A stretch of DNA of 64,000 nt, taken from the NCBI RefSeq assembly GCF_028858725.1, contig NC_084766.1:22546501-22610500 (forward strand), read 5' to 3'. The position numbers and the translations under genes were made by a program. Position 1 is the stretch's first letter. Each line of letters opens with the position of its first letter. Origin of the DNA: Colius striatus. Its lineage: Eukaryota; Chordata; Aves; Coliiformes; Coliidae. The notes below the pieces were generated by a model. That model was not told where the DNA came from. It saw only the letters and a list, made by a program, of their open reading frames with translations, and made no database searches. Below, piece by piece: positions 34,883-49,800 of this stretch.

Positions 34883-37800
34883 CTGCAAGAAGAACAAATA
34901 TGAACAATTAAGTCCTTATAAATGAAACAGTTGATTTATTGTTGGTGGCCATCATTACAAATTAAACTTGTGTAACCTCAAAAAAACAATTCAGACCCTC
35001 ATTCTTGTTTTTACCTCCTAAAATTAAAATCCTGTCTACTGGATGTAGCAAACTTGTTTATATTAATTTTTCAATTATAGTGATTAAAATTATGGTTCTT
35101 TATAGTAAGTAATTCTACTAGAAGATGTTTCGTTTCAAACGCTATTTCTAATTAAAATTCCTATTTACTGAGGGCCTCTTTACCTCAGGGCCCTTTTTGT
35201 TCCTAAGCCCATGTTTTCATTTTTGTGAATAATATGTAACAGTAGCTCTCTAGTACATAGTCTCAACAGGCAACAATATATTTTGGATTTACAGCTCCAA
35301 ACATTTTAATTATTAATTCTTCTGCTATAGAAGAATCTCTTCCCTACAAAATACATACAGAAGCATTTAAAATATAAAAGCATATATACTTTTGGTTTGG
35401 ATTCCCTTTACTCTCAAGTACCTTACTTATTCGGAACAATGTTTGTAATTTTAAAATCACTGAACCATAGATTAATTTAGATTGGAAAGAATCTCTACAA
35501 GTACCTAGGGCCACTTACTCCAAGTAGGTCTAATTAAATGAGTCTGTACAGGGGCCATATCCAGCTAGTTCTGAGTATCTCAAAGGATGGGGATTTCACA
35601 GCTGCTCTGGGAAACCTGTTTCAGTATCTGACCTTCCCTCACACTAAAACTCATTATCTTGTTATATACAACAGTTAAGAGTTAAATATAGCATCTGTAC
35701 TTTGATTTTTTTCTTTCTGACAGTAGCTTTTCCTATTCTGTAATGTGCTAGCTTCAACAGTACTTGTCATGTCAATGACTTAAGTCAGAGATTCTCAAAC
35801 CATTTCATAGTCACATTCAAAGTCAATATAGATGGACTACAAATTAGTCACATTATTTGTTCAGTGTTCAGATTCAGTGGTTTAAACTGCATTTAAGCAA
35901 AAATATTAACATCAATTTTTACATTATGTGGTTAATTTGTATTATGGAACTGGAAAACTAGGGGAGTAGCAGTATAAAGTTAAATCAGAAAACAACATAT
36001 GAAATCTGATATTTACCTATAACTTCTGTTAAAGTCATCATTATCAGACCCATAATCTCTGTGAGGTGGAGGAGATGAAGAGAAATGAGGATCTGGTACA
36101 TTTTCATGGAAAGAAAAAGACTGACGTCTGCAAATGACCGAAGAATTGCACGTTAAGGAAAGTACCAACAGTTGTAAGCTTCTTTAAAAAATAAGCATTA
36201 CTCAGATAAAAATATTTTCACTTTTAATTAAAATTCATTGAAAATTTTAAGAAAAACTATCTTAATTGTATTAATTTAATGCCTCAAAATGGTATGACAT
36301 TGTAGTGATATCCTCTGTTTCAGCTGCACAATAGAAGAAGTTAAATTGAATTTTACTAGCCCAACAAATATCTGAAATACATTCTGAAATATGAAATTAT
36401 TTTAAAGTGTTATGTTAGAGTCCAATAGGTTTATTACTAAGTGATATATGGGTTTGGGAGAATATGATGCAAGTTAAAAAGCAACAGGATTTCTAACAAA
36501 TTATTAACTCATACAATAAACAAATGCAAGTCCAACTTCCTTGTAGCATTATTGTTTATCTGTTTGACTGAGCATATAACTAAAATTTTGTATCCTCTTC
36601 TGTCTCAAGGATTGCTTTTCAAATGTAAGTTTCTATACAAAACAAAGTGGGACAAAGAGATTTCTTTCAAGCTGACTCTAAAAACATAAAGAAAACATAG
36701 CTTTCAAGAAGCACAACCTTCTAATTTAGGAAGCATTGGCTTTCAAAGCTGCAACACTCCAGCTTACATTAAACCTTTCCACAAGTCAAAATAAAAAGAG
36801 TTAATTAACTGATCATCTACATATGACTTTTAAAGGATGATTAACTGATTTTAAATTAATTTAATTAAAAAAAAAAAATTAAAATGCTGAGGTTTATACT
36901 TTTATTCTAGTTCAGGTCTTACAGCTCAAGGATGCTTTACCTGTCTGAACACCATTCATGTGGCAAGTCATCGTGACCTGGATGATCATGAAAAGGTCTT
37001 GGCCTTTGTCCGTGCCCTTTATTAAAATAATCAAAATCTTTCAACTGAGTCTGTTCCTGTAAATCATCATAAGGCTGATGGTCATGAAAAGGTCTGTGCC
37101 TTTGTCCAGGGCCTTTATTATCATAATCTTTTAGTTGCATCTCTGTTTGTAAGTCATTGTGAGGCCGGGGATCATTGAAAGGTCTCGACCTCTGCCCACA
37201 ACCTCTATTAATAAATTCAAATTCTCCCAATTCCATCTGTGGCTGTAAGTCATCCTGTAACTGATAGTCATGGAAAGATCTTAGTCTTTGGCCAGGACCT
37301 TTGTTGACACAATTCAACTGCATCTGAGTCTGAAATTCATCATGAGACTGGTGGTCATGGAATGGTCTTCGCCTTTGGCCACGGCCTCTGCCACGAAAAC
37401 CAAAATCCTTTGACTGCCTATCTTCCTGCAAATCATTATGAGATGGATGGTCAGGAGAAGATCTCTGCCTTTGACCACGGCCTTTGTTACATTCATCATG
37501 AAACTGGTGTCCATCAAAAGGTCTCAACCTTTGTCCAGGTCTGTTGTTACTGAAGTCTGGATCCTTCAGTTGCACGTCTTCTTGATAATCCTCATAAAAC
37601 TGGTGATCACGAAAGGGTCTTCGCCTCTGTCCTGGTCCTCTATTGTAGTCCCAATTTCTCATCTGCATTGGTGCTCTTAAGTTATCCTCAGCCTGACTGT
37701 CATGAAATGGTCTTTGTCCAGATCCCTTATTAATGAAATCAAAATCTCTCAATGGTATCTGTCCTTGCAAATCATTGTGAGAGTGGTCATCATAAATTCT

Positions 37801-40800
37801 TAATCTTTTCCCAGACCTGCAAAGAAGTTTTTGTCTTAAATAGAACATTATACTTACAAGTGCTACAAGTCATTGAAAATAAGGTTTTCTTAACCAAGAA
37901 CTGATATGAAAGACATTGCAAATATATAGGTATCAAAGCTACTGAGAATCCAAACTATCAATAAGATCAAAAAACTTTCAGTGCGTAGTAGAAGCTGAGA
38001 TAAAAACTGAATTGTAATTCTACAGTGGTTGTTAGAGGCAAAAAATGTGATTCCAAATTAATTAAAAATAATTGCAGACTACTGTAGAATAATAAATAAG
38101 GATGGGCAAAGGAAAAATCTAAATTTTTGCAAGTGAACTAATTACTTACAGTCTTCTAACAGCACACATTTTCTTTGTTTACCTTATCTTTTCACTGTTT
38201 CATCAAACTCTGCAACTACATTTTGTATGAGCAAGCAATATTCATAAAATCTCTTTTAAATTACAGTATCTATAGTATTTTCAACAAGAAGCAATTCTCT
38301 TTCTCTCTGTGTGTTTTGGGCTTTGGTTTTTGTTCCTATAATTCCATGTTTCAGCCTATTACCCCTGAAAATCTTCATTTGGGAACCGCTCTACAGGTCC
38401 TTCCATTGCATGTGGTGGAGGAATAATATCTTCATCTGAATCCCATACATCCATTCCAAGGTTACTAAGAAGAATAAAAACATCTATTAAGTGATAATTA
38501 AAAAAAAAAAAACCCATACACAAAAAATTCTTCAGTTCAGAATAACACACATTTTTGTACGTGTTGTGGTTTAACCTCAGCCAGCAACTAAACACCATGC
38601 GGCTGCTTGCTTACTCCTCCCCACTCCCAGTGGGATGGAAAGGACAATTGGAAAAAAAAAGTCAAACTCATGGGTTGAGATAAGAACAGTACAATAACTA
38701 AAACAAAATAAAACAATAACAACAATAATAAATAAGTGAAATGAAAAAGACAAAAAGAGAGAAATAAAAATCAAGACAAATGATGCACAATGCAACTGCT
38801 CACCACCTAGTACCCAAGCCAAACCCAAGCAGTGATCCACCCCTCTGAGCCAGCTCCCCACAGTTTATATGCTGGGCATGACATTCTACAGTGTAGAATA
38901 GCCCTTTGGCATGTCCTGGCCATGCTCCCTCTCAGCCTCTTGTGCCCCTTCTCACTGGCAGAGCACTTCCCTTCAAATAAATGCTACATAGCAATAGTTG
39001 CAATGTCCATGTGTTATCAACACTATTCTCACACGAAATCCAAAGAGAGCCCTGTACCAGGTACTAGGAAGAAAATTAACTCTATCCCAGCCAAAAACAG
39101 AACAACATACTAATTTAAATGCTCAGACATTCATAACTTAGCAAATTTTCATCTTGTAAATTTATTTGGGGAAAGACTGCACGGAAAGCAAAGAAAATAC
39201 CTAAATTTCTCAAGTTTGGAAAGACATCCTTTATGATGTGAGACAAGCACCCTATTCAAACATCTGACATGGTACTAACTTAATCATGCACAGACTATAG
39301 AACAATGACAGAAGTAAAACAAAGGACATTCATAGAATTATAGAATCTTAAGGGTTGGAAGGCATCTTGAAAAATCACCTAGTCCAACCCCCCTGCCAGA
39401 GCAGAATCCCCTAGAGCAGATCACATACAAACTCATTCAGGTGGGTTTTGAATGGCCCCAGAGAAGGGGACTCAGCAACCCATCTGGGCAGCCTGTTCCA
39501 GTGCCCTATTACTCTCACATTGAAGAAATTCTTCTTTGTATTGCTTTGGAACCTCTTATGTTCCAGCTTGTACCCATTGCCCCTTGTCCTGTCATTTGCC
39601 ATCACTGAGAACAGCCTGGCTCCATTCTCCTGACACCCACCTTTTGCATATTTGTAAACGTTAATGAGGTCTCCCCCCAGTCTCCTCTTCTCCAAGCTGA
39701 AGAGCCTCAGCTCCCTCAGCCTTTCATCATAAGGGAGATGCTCCACTCCATCATCTCTGTGGCCCTGTGCTGAACTCTCTCCAGTAGCTCTCTGTCCTTC
39801 TTGAACTGAGGGGCCCAGAACCGGACACAATACTCCAGATGTGGTCTCAAGAGGGCAGAGGAGAGGGGGAGGAGAACCTCTCTCAACCTACTTCCCACAG
39901 CCCTTCTAATACACCCTAGGATGCCATTGGTGTTCTTGGCCACGAGGGCACATTGCTGGCTCATGCTCATCTTGCTGGCCACCAGGACCTCCAGGTCTCT
40001 TTCCCCTACACTACTCTCTAAGAGCTCATTCTCCAACCTGTACTGGTATATGGGGTTGTTCTTCCCCAGATGCAAGACTTTACACTTGCCGTTGTTGAAT
40101 TTCATTAGATTTCTCCCCATCCAACTCTCCAGCCTGTCCACGTCTCATTGAATGGCAGCACAGCCTATTGGTGTCAGCCACTCCCCTCAGTTTAGTATCA
40201 TCAGTAAACTTGCTGACAGTGCCCTCTGTTCCCTCATCAAGGTCATCAATGAATATATTGAACAGTACTGGTCCCAGCACTGACCCCTGAGGGATTCCAC
40301 TAGTCACAGGCCTCCAACTAGACCCTGCCCCATTGACATCAGGTCTTTGCCTTCTTCCCTTCAGACAGTTAACAATCCATCTCACTACCTGATCATCCAA
40401 GCCCACACTGTCTCAGTTTTGCCATGAGGATGCTGTGGGAGATGGTGTCAAATACTTTACTGAAATCGAGATAAACCATATCCACTGCACTACCACCATC
40501 TATCTACCTGGTTACATCTTCATAAAAGGCTATTAGGTTGGTCAAACATGACTTCCCCTTGGCAAAACCATGCTGACTACTCCTAATGACCCTCTTGTCC
40601 TTTAAATGCCTGGAGACAGCACCCAGGATAATTTGTTCTGTCACCTTTCAAGGGATGGAGGTGAAGCTGACCAGTCTGTAGTTACCAAGTGGCTATCCCC
40701 TCCTTCCAAGATCTATAGACTCTCTTCTTCCACTTGAGTTTGCCCAAGAGTTTCCTGTTTAACCATGCAGATCTCCTGGCTCCTTTTCTTGATTTCCTAC

Positions 40801-43800
40801 CTGCTGGGATGCTCTGATACTGAGCCTGGAAAAAGTGATCTTTGAAAAGAGACCAACTACTTCGGGCCCCTTTATCCTCTAATATCCTGTCCCACAAGAC
40901 GTCCCCTAGCAATTGCTTGAAAAGGCAATACTCAGGCATTAGTTTTAAAATTCATTTACTGCAAGATACCATTGGCACAAATAACTCAGACATAAAAAGA
41001 TAAGCTCTTCTCAGGTGAATATGGAAAGCATAAAATTCTTACACATCAGGCTGTCATGGTTTAGCAAGGAGCAGCTTTTGCTAGGTAACAGGGGGAGTGG
41101 GTTGCAGTGAAGATCCAGTAAAGAGTTTTTGGACTCTCCCTGGCTCCTGGGTTCAGACCCACCTCCGGCCCAGCTGGGCCAATCTGGCGCCTCTGCCATC
41201 ACTATGTAGGGGACGGGAATTTGAAGTGCTGGCAGGAGGTGTAAGAGTGGTACAAGATGGAGGCGACCACGCGGACCTCACAGTCAGAGAAGGAGGAAGG
41301 AAGGAGTAACACCAGACCAGAGATCACTCTGCAAGTCGTGGTGAGAATGCAGTTGTACCCCTGCAACCGATGCGGGGCCATGGTAGGACTGAGAGTTACC
41401 AGCAGCTCTGTGTGAGAGCACCTGGACAGCAGAGAGACTGTGTGAGGAGGCGGCCATGGCACAGGCCGTGCTGGAGCCTGCATGCCACATAGCAGCCCCA
41501 CATAAGAGGCAGAGAGGAGCTGCAGCCTTTGGGATAAATGCACATCAGAGCAGTCTGTGCAGGGCTGCCGTGTGTGAGGTACCCTACAGACTTGTAAGCA
41601 GGACTGGTGGGGAGCCCACCTGCCGTGAGGAGAGACAAATGGCAGAAGCCATCAGGAACAGACTGAAACCCCCACTCCCTGCCCCCCTGGGTTGTTCAGG
41701 GAGGAGGAGGTAAAAACACCAGGATCAGGGCTCTGAGCCCAGGAAGAGGGGAGGAGTGAGGAGAAGATGGTCTTAAAGGGCTGGTCAGACTCTTCATTGT
41801 TGTACCACTCTGTGTTGTTTTATTTTGGTTATGTTTGGGGTTTTTATGGTTATGCTTTAGTTGGTGTTGCATTAAATTATTTTCTCTTTTCATCCTCAAG
41901 CCAAGTAGCCTGGTCTGTTTTGTCCTGGGCCTTAAGCGGCAATTAAGCAATCCCTGCCCTTTGGCAATCCTCAGGTCTTTGGTACTTGAGGCTAATGGTG
42001 GTCTTTTGTTCCCTGATGGGCCTAAACCACTACACAGGTGTACAACTACTATGAACAGAGAACTTGAGAACAATCTCAGGCTTTTCCATAGTTTTTTTTT
42101 TCCTAAAATTGTGCTACTCATTTTTTTAAAATATATCTGGTTCCATGATCCCAACAACAGCAGGCAAATCATCCAGCTTATAAAGATATCTTTGCAGCAG
42201 CCCCTTTCAGCTTCTAATGAGAGGACACAGACTCAAAGATTTGCCACAATATGATAAAACACCACTAATGTTCAATAGCAGTTGTTGGATTAAAAAGATT
42301 TTTTGAACCATATAAATTCAAAAGATGAATGAAGTACACTGTACTTCACTGTACTGTTATTCATATCAGAGGTCCTACAATATATTTGTGATTGCATATT
42401 AAAAGTTTAAGAGGGGGCTTGATTTTGGCTTATGACTGGAAACGAAAATTTACAAATACCAGAAGACACACTAGGAAATCTTAAGCATGCAACTAAAAGC
42501 TTTTGTTTACCTTCTCATTGGTTGTGTTCTGAGATCTGTGAGATATACAAGACCATCCATGTGATGACCTCTTGCATCACCAAAAGCTAAATTGGAAAAA
42601 TAAAACAACAAAAAACCACGAGTCTAACAAAATGTGTTCAAACTGCGCCATAAAAATGCAAATTTTCTGTTCATCATGGGATGCTGAACTTGAAACGATT
42701 CTAATATGATACCCAAATACTTCATCAAGCTGGCATTGTTGCAGCATTTTTTATTAAAACAACCAAAACTCGTAGTAGTAGTAACCTATGACTGAAAATC
42801 TTTCAAGGCAAAAGGGAAAAAAAATATTTTAAGCAGCTGAAACATACTCCTACTATGCTGTCAATGTGCTAATGCTCAAGTCTTGCCTGGAATACAATCA
42901 ACAGTCAGATAAAATCTTATATGGAAGCCAGCACATGAAATAACTCTGAAGATACCAAAATCGAATTATAGTATTTGTGAATACAATTATAGTCATTGTT
43001 AATTACAACCCGACGTGTGCCTTAGTTCAAACCATATAAATACCTTGGATTGCTGTCTCTGGATCCCAGCCTTCAACATCCACAAGATATCTGAAGAAAA
43101 ATATGATTGTATTATCATCCCAAAGGGATTACAGATTAATGTAAGTATTCTGTCTTTGGTGAACAATTTTTTCTGGTTTTATACAACCCTTACCTACATA
43201 TAAGGTAGCCAGTTCTATTAATTCCGTTAGTACAGTGAACGCCGATAAGTTTCTCTGTCAAAAAGGAAAACAGAGTCTGTTTAGTTCACAAAGTGAAATT
43301 ACAAAATAATTAGTGCAAGACAAACAAAGATACAAAAGCTGTACTTTTTGAACAAAGTAATGATAAATAATGCTTGCTATTTACAGAAGTATACTGCCAT
43401 GCTTGTAAAAGAACAGATATGTCCAGTCCTATTAATGCTGGACCTCTAGCAACAATTAGCTCACTACTTCCAAACCTGTGAAGACTGAGATTAATTCTGC
43501 AGAATGTAGGAAAAAAGAAAAAGGAGTGATTATAGGTAAAGCAGCTGGTAGCCAGAACTGCCTTAACAAGAAAAAAAAGAATAAAATGTCTTTTTTTAAA
43601 GGAAATCTAAACAAGTAAATGTAAAATTAAAGAAATTAACTAACAGATTCTAGTAAAACTTACTAAAAGGAGAAAACATGCATAATGCTCTTACTGTCTA
43701 GTAGCATGATATACATGGAGAAAAGAAGCACCAGTAATCTCTAGAGAAATTACTAATCAGCTAAATGCAGAATAACTTGTTTCAAATGAAGTACTTCCAG

Positions 43801-46800
43801 CAGAAATAGGAAAACACTAATATGGTCATGCAAGGTACTGGTAATACCTCATATCCAAACTATCCTATACAATTCTACATCTGTATTTAATGAAAAAAAA
43901 ATCAAATTGAAATATGTATAGAAAGGGCCACTAGGATGGTCATTAAAAAAAATTATGAGAAGAGACCTAGGAAGCTTGGCTTATTTAGTCTGTAAAACTA
44001 AATCTGAGGTACTGAATATACTAATGGGGTTGGAGAACAGCAATACTTAAGGCAAAGTTGGCCTAAGAATAAATGTATGTTAATCGAGAGTTTAGGCTAG
44101 AATTTAGAAGAAAAACTTTGATTTCTGCAACAACTTTTGCTTCTTATGCCAACTTTGCCCTTAAATATTGACAGACAGTCTTTGAAATAAGACTGATAAA
44201 TTTCTGAATGAGGTAAAGTATAACTGTTTGCCACAGAATAGGATAGTCAAATTGCCAATAAGTTTATTGTAAGTGGTGTCCTAACACTTCAAACACTAAA
44301 AGACGACAACTTGTCAAAAACTATTTATAAGAAGAATCCTGAGAAATTTTAGAGGTAATCTAAAACAGAGGGCAAGTTACAAAGAGTAAGTTAACAAAAC
44401 TTGAAAGTTCTCCCAACTCTTAAGTTAGCTTAGCCCTGACAAAATGGTCTTACATGCTGGAACTGTAGGTCTTCATCCAGTAACAAATTAGGAATTGATT
44501 ATCTCGATTTTGAGAATCAGAAATAATTGTATTCAAATATTCTTTGTCACAAGAAAAATCTCTAGAACAAAACCAGAAGAAAACTAATAATCTCCAAGTA
44601 ATTTCTCTAAGCCAAAAATGAGCAAAGGAAGAACCTACACACTAACTTCCAGAGCTGCTTTTTATGTAATTTCATTTTCCCAGTACTTCTGATTCTAACT
44701 CTATCCCAGCCAAACCTGGGCAGTTAATATCTGTACTTTTGCACAGAAAATGCTTAAGTAATCACTGCAAATAGCATGAAAAAGCTTTAAAGAATGGTCC
44801 TCCAATAATGGATAGACAAACAGTTAAAGTCTACCTACAGAGAATCACCAGAAAAACAACTGAAAAGGTAAAACTGCAAATAGACTGTGGCAAAATACAT
44901 ACAATTTTATTTCTGCAAAACATGTCTTACATCATCTCAGCAAGAACTGTACTATTGCATAAAGGCTGAAACAACAGCAGAGCCACAGTGTGGAAATAGC
45001 AACAATTTGTAATATGATTTTTAAGAATTGCTAGGATATGGAGGTAATAATAGATTCATAAGTAAAAAAACCTGCTACATCAGACTAAAAGGATGTAAGT
45101 TGCTCATGTTGATGTAATTAATATTTATAACTATCTAAATGGTGGGTGTCAGAACATTGGGGCATCCCTTTTTTCTATTGTATATAACAACAGGACAAGG
45201 GGTAACGGGATGAAGCTGGAGCATGAAAAGTTCCATTTAAACATAAGAAAAAACTATTTTACTGTTCAGGTGAGGGAGCCCTGGCACAGGCTGCCCAGGG
45301 AGGGTGTGGAGTCTCCTTCCTTGGAGGTCTTTAAGACCCTCCTGGACGTGTTCCTGTGTGACCTGATCTAGGTGGACCTTCTTCTGCAGGGGGGTTGGAC
45401 TAGATGATCTCTAAAGGTCCCTTCCAACTCCTACCATTCTATGATTCTATGCTTACATGTATCAGTGCCTAGTGCCTCCAGAGAAACCCTATGCTATTTA
45501 GGAAATCCATAAAGGGCTGGCTGCTACACCACTTAAGACAACTTAGGTCAGAGATAGGAAAGCCTTATTGCAGTTGCTTTGACACATAATACAAATAACT
45601 ATTAGGAAAGGCATTTAAGTTACTAATCATTATTGGAAAAGACAAGTCTGGAATGAATAAAAATAAGGAGTTGTTCATGTAATGTATCTTATTACGATAA
45701 TAAAGTGCTATATAAAGTCAAAGGTCCCCAGTGACATAAATATTTACTGGAATTAATAAAGTACACAGCACTGAAATTAAATTGTAGGGGTTTTACAGCA
45801 CAAGATGTTAGTATTTACCATTTCCTGCATTTTCCCATAGGAATTTTCTGACCCATTTTTTGAACTGTAGGATAGTAGCATTATCGGGGACTTCAAGTCC
45901 AACAGTATAAAGTTTCTTATACTGCACACTTTTAGGTAAATCCTAGCAACAAAAAAGAAAAAAACAAGTTAAAAAATATTGAAGTCTTGCATCCATGAAA
46001 AACCTTCAGCAACATCTAACATAATGCCAATGTAAATCCCAAGTAGAAGCTGGAAACAGTCTTGACACAGTTCTATAGAGACACTCTCAGAATCTACCAT
46101 TTACATTTCCACTTTAAAGACTTCACCTCAAAGAAAGAACAGTTTCTACAAAAGATTTATTTATCCTTGCTAATAAGGCAGGGCATAAACTAAAGTGAGC
46201 AGATTCTTGTAATTCCATTCAAACCTGTTTTACAAATAATTGTAATAGCAATATCTGTCCCACCCACCCACATTCAAAGATATATTCACATATTCAGCCC
46301 CTTAATGCTTACAGTTCACGTACATTCAAAGATCAGCATTCAGTTATAACAATGACATTTACTTTCCTTTTCAATAGGAGGCTGATTAGTCACAGTTCTT
46401 TGCACCATGCTGGCAAAACAACTGAAACTGATAGTTTAAAAATGGAAACTTTCTTAGTGGATTCCACTGAAGATCAGTAAAAAAAAGAATAAATGAGAAT
46501 GTTTCCAGGACATAGACTAAGTCTTCTCCATCTCTTCTGCAGTGTCTGGCATTGAGTCTTTATCCATTACCCTGAATTACCATCATACAAATAAGACACA
46601 AATGCAACTGGGCGGAGGAGTTATTTCCTCTGAGGTAAAACACTTTGTTTCTTTTGTTGACACAAAGTAAGTCTAGATGACTCAGTTGTCTACTCCAAAG
46701 TAAGCAAATGTGTAAATACTTTAAAAAGAAAGGTTGCAGCAATTATTTTAATTTGCTATTATGTTCATATTACCTTAACTTCATAGTATCGTGTGGTATA

Positions 46801-49800
46801 CGTTAAATCAATAACTAATCCAAGCTCCACATTTAGTGCTTTCACTGCAGCAATTAAGTCCTTTGGTGTAAATTTCTGAGTTGGAGTAAGCCTCTGGTTA
46901 ATTGCCTATGGTGAAAATAGAAAGAATTTTAAGATTTAATAACAAGACATTTGTAATATTCAGCTGTGTTAATTAGCACTGGGAAACTTCAGTATTCAAA
47001 AGAGTATCCTTTAATGAATGCTTGATTTCCATAAAAATATATTTAGCATTACGTCATCTAGATTGTCATTCATATCATAACCCCTTCCAATATCATTGTC
47101 TTACAATAGTCATGAAAATATGTTACATAAAATAATCAATTTAGACCACTCAGTAGTGATGAAAATAACTGTGCTGATTGACTAAAGAGTTTATGATTTT
47201 TAAAACATAAATCTGAATAAACTTTTTTTTCAGAAAACTTTCATAAAGCTTGCATGGATATTCATGCTATTCTTCATTACCTTTGCACTGTATCTAATAG
47301 AGACAATCTGTAGTTACTTTTTATACATACTCCTTTTAAAGGTACTTTGAATGCAATAAATCTTGTTCCAGGTATAGGCTGTCCAATCGGTGTCACACTC
47401 CGCCATCTGTAATGAAACAAATGTTCATCTTCAAATATTATCAAATTACATGATTCAACTGTAGACACCCACAGCTTCATGCAAAACTTTTAAAAAAAAT
47501 CCTATTAGGATGAAAACTTTGGTAAAAAGAGCATACAAAATTTATGCTCCTTGAAAATGATAACAGTTATTTCAAAATACGTGAAGCATCTTACAAATAT
47601 CAGGCAAATCTGAATACAAACTGTTACTGAATACAAACTGTTATTTCAAACTTCTACAAGCAGAAAAGAGATAATATTTATCTTTTTTCCTATGATGAGC
47701 CATGCAGCTATAAGCATACTATATTAAGATTCAGATTTCCAAACTGCAGGATGCAAGAGTTCCTAAAATTCCTTGACCATATAATCAAGCAATTATAACA
47801 GATGGGCATAACTTTGAAAAAATGACCAACTAAATCCCATTAAGTAAGTTATTTTTAAAAAATCCATCTTTGACTAGCAATCTGCCTGTTTCACCAAGAA
47901 AATAAGAGTCGACTATAAAAATGTATTATATATTTGAATAAAATTAATAGATCAGCATTATTTGGGGATAAAAGAAATAGGGAGTTGTCTAAAACATGCT
48001 AGAAAATATGCTAGAAAAATATCAATAGAATACTGCACTGATGAGGGCAGAGGCTTATATAGTACACTGCATAGATTAAAGAAAGACTTTTTTTGTTTGG
48101 AAATCTAAAGTCAGGAGCCATATAAAATTAATTTTTTTTCTTTGTAGAGCACCACCAAAAAGAAAATGCTTCTTAGAGAGAATGTGCATGATTGCTGTTA
48201 TTATACCACAGAATTATGTCCCAAAATCTGCAATTATTCCACAAAGTGGTTTCAAGGTATCATCAGGACATTTGAACACAGTCCTTTTCCTTCCTCCTTC
48301 AACTTACCAAAAAATCCTCTCCTCAAAACAGTAGGACAGCATTTACAAACAAGTAGCATCAATATATAGCAAAGCAGATGGGGAAGGTTCAACAAGCTAA
48401 AAAGTATTGTTATATTATAGTTGGTGGAAATTTTTCAACTTGGTTCAAACACCTTCAAAAAGTTATCATATACTTGCATAAGTTATTTAATTGACAATGA
48501 AATGCTAACTTTACTTTTATTAAAAATACCAAGCTTCAAGATTTTGCAAATATGTATAATCTGTAATATGCTTCATTTTCAAAGAAGTGCTCTTGGCTGC
48601 ACTTTCTCTTGATACTTTGAAAAACACAGAGAACATTCCATCACACTAAAACTTAGTAAAAATCACCTACTAATATGAAGATTTATTACAACACTCAAAA
48701 TACTAGTAATTCCAAAACTACAAAGATCTGCTATTCACAAATTCTACATTGCATTGGAAAAAACTCTCAAAATTCAGAGATTTCAAGTTTTTTTAGAAGA
48801 ACTGGTATTCACAAACTGTACACTTTTGCTTCAAAAAGGTAACCTACTAAATTTAGGATTTTTATTTCTTTTCCATATGCAAGAACAAATTATCTCTATG
48901 ACCTCAGAAGATGCATCAGGATGTCGTAAAATCTACGTAGCCTTGTTGCATTTTCAGCTAGTACCTCAACTTTTAAAACCTAAATATTTTCATAAGATTC
49001 TTTAGCTCTGGTGCCTATTCACTTACAATTTCCTGAATGAATATTTAAAGAGAGCATCCACAGCTTCTAGATTCCTTTTTGATTTCTATAAAACCACATA
49101 AATTATGAAATAAACTAAACACTATTTAAAAATATTCCAGCCACTAAGCATTTTTCACAATTCTCATAAGGGATCACATAAGAAACTAGATATTGTCCTT
49201 GTAAAACTCACAACAAAATATCCATACTTGCTATAGCATATAAATAATAACATTACCCTTCATAGATGCTTGGAGGTAACAAAGGAAACACTTAAAGCAT
49301 GATGACCAGAAACATAATTGATATTAACACGTCATGTAATAATGTATTACATTAATGTCTTTAACACTAATATCTTTTTCATCTTCACCGTGATCTAAAG
49401 AACTGACTGAGGCTCCCAATGTACACATGGAGATGATTAGTTTAATGGATAACAAATGAAATTACAAAGGAAGAATGTTGCAAACAGCTGTCATGTTGAG
49501 GACAGATCCAAGGCGAGAAGGTATAAGGGCAAGCTAAGTGATTGCAGTAAAAACTTTTAACGAATTCTAAATTACTGCAGGAACTTTGTACCTCATAACT
49601 GCAATGAGGGAACAAAACCACTCTCCTACTTCATATATTCCCTTATCTTAGGGTAGTTACGTACAGGGAAAAAAAAGAGCACATTCTCCATCACCATAGT
49701 TTAAAAAGCGCTGCTCAAAAATTTACATCCTCTGTATTATAGAAGAAAAGTGTTTCAACTTGGGAAGTCTTCCTAAGTGAATTTTCAAGCTTGTAAACTT

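Noticed and set aside
36937..37848. 303-codon ORF taken as a stand-alone intronless gene
   Set aside because: Its first ATG ([10 protein letters not shown]) lies in the intron. The acceptor at 37816 and donor at 36941 place it as DUSP11 exon 9 in perfect phase with both neighbours.
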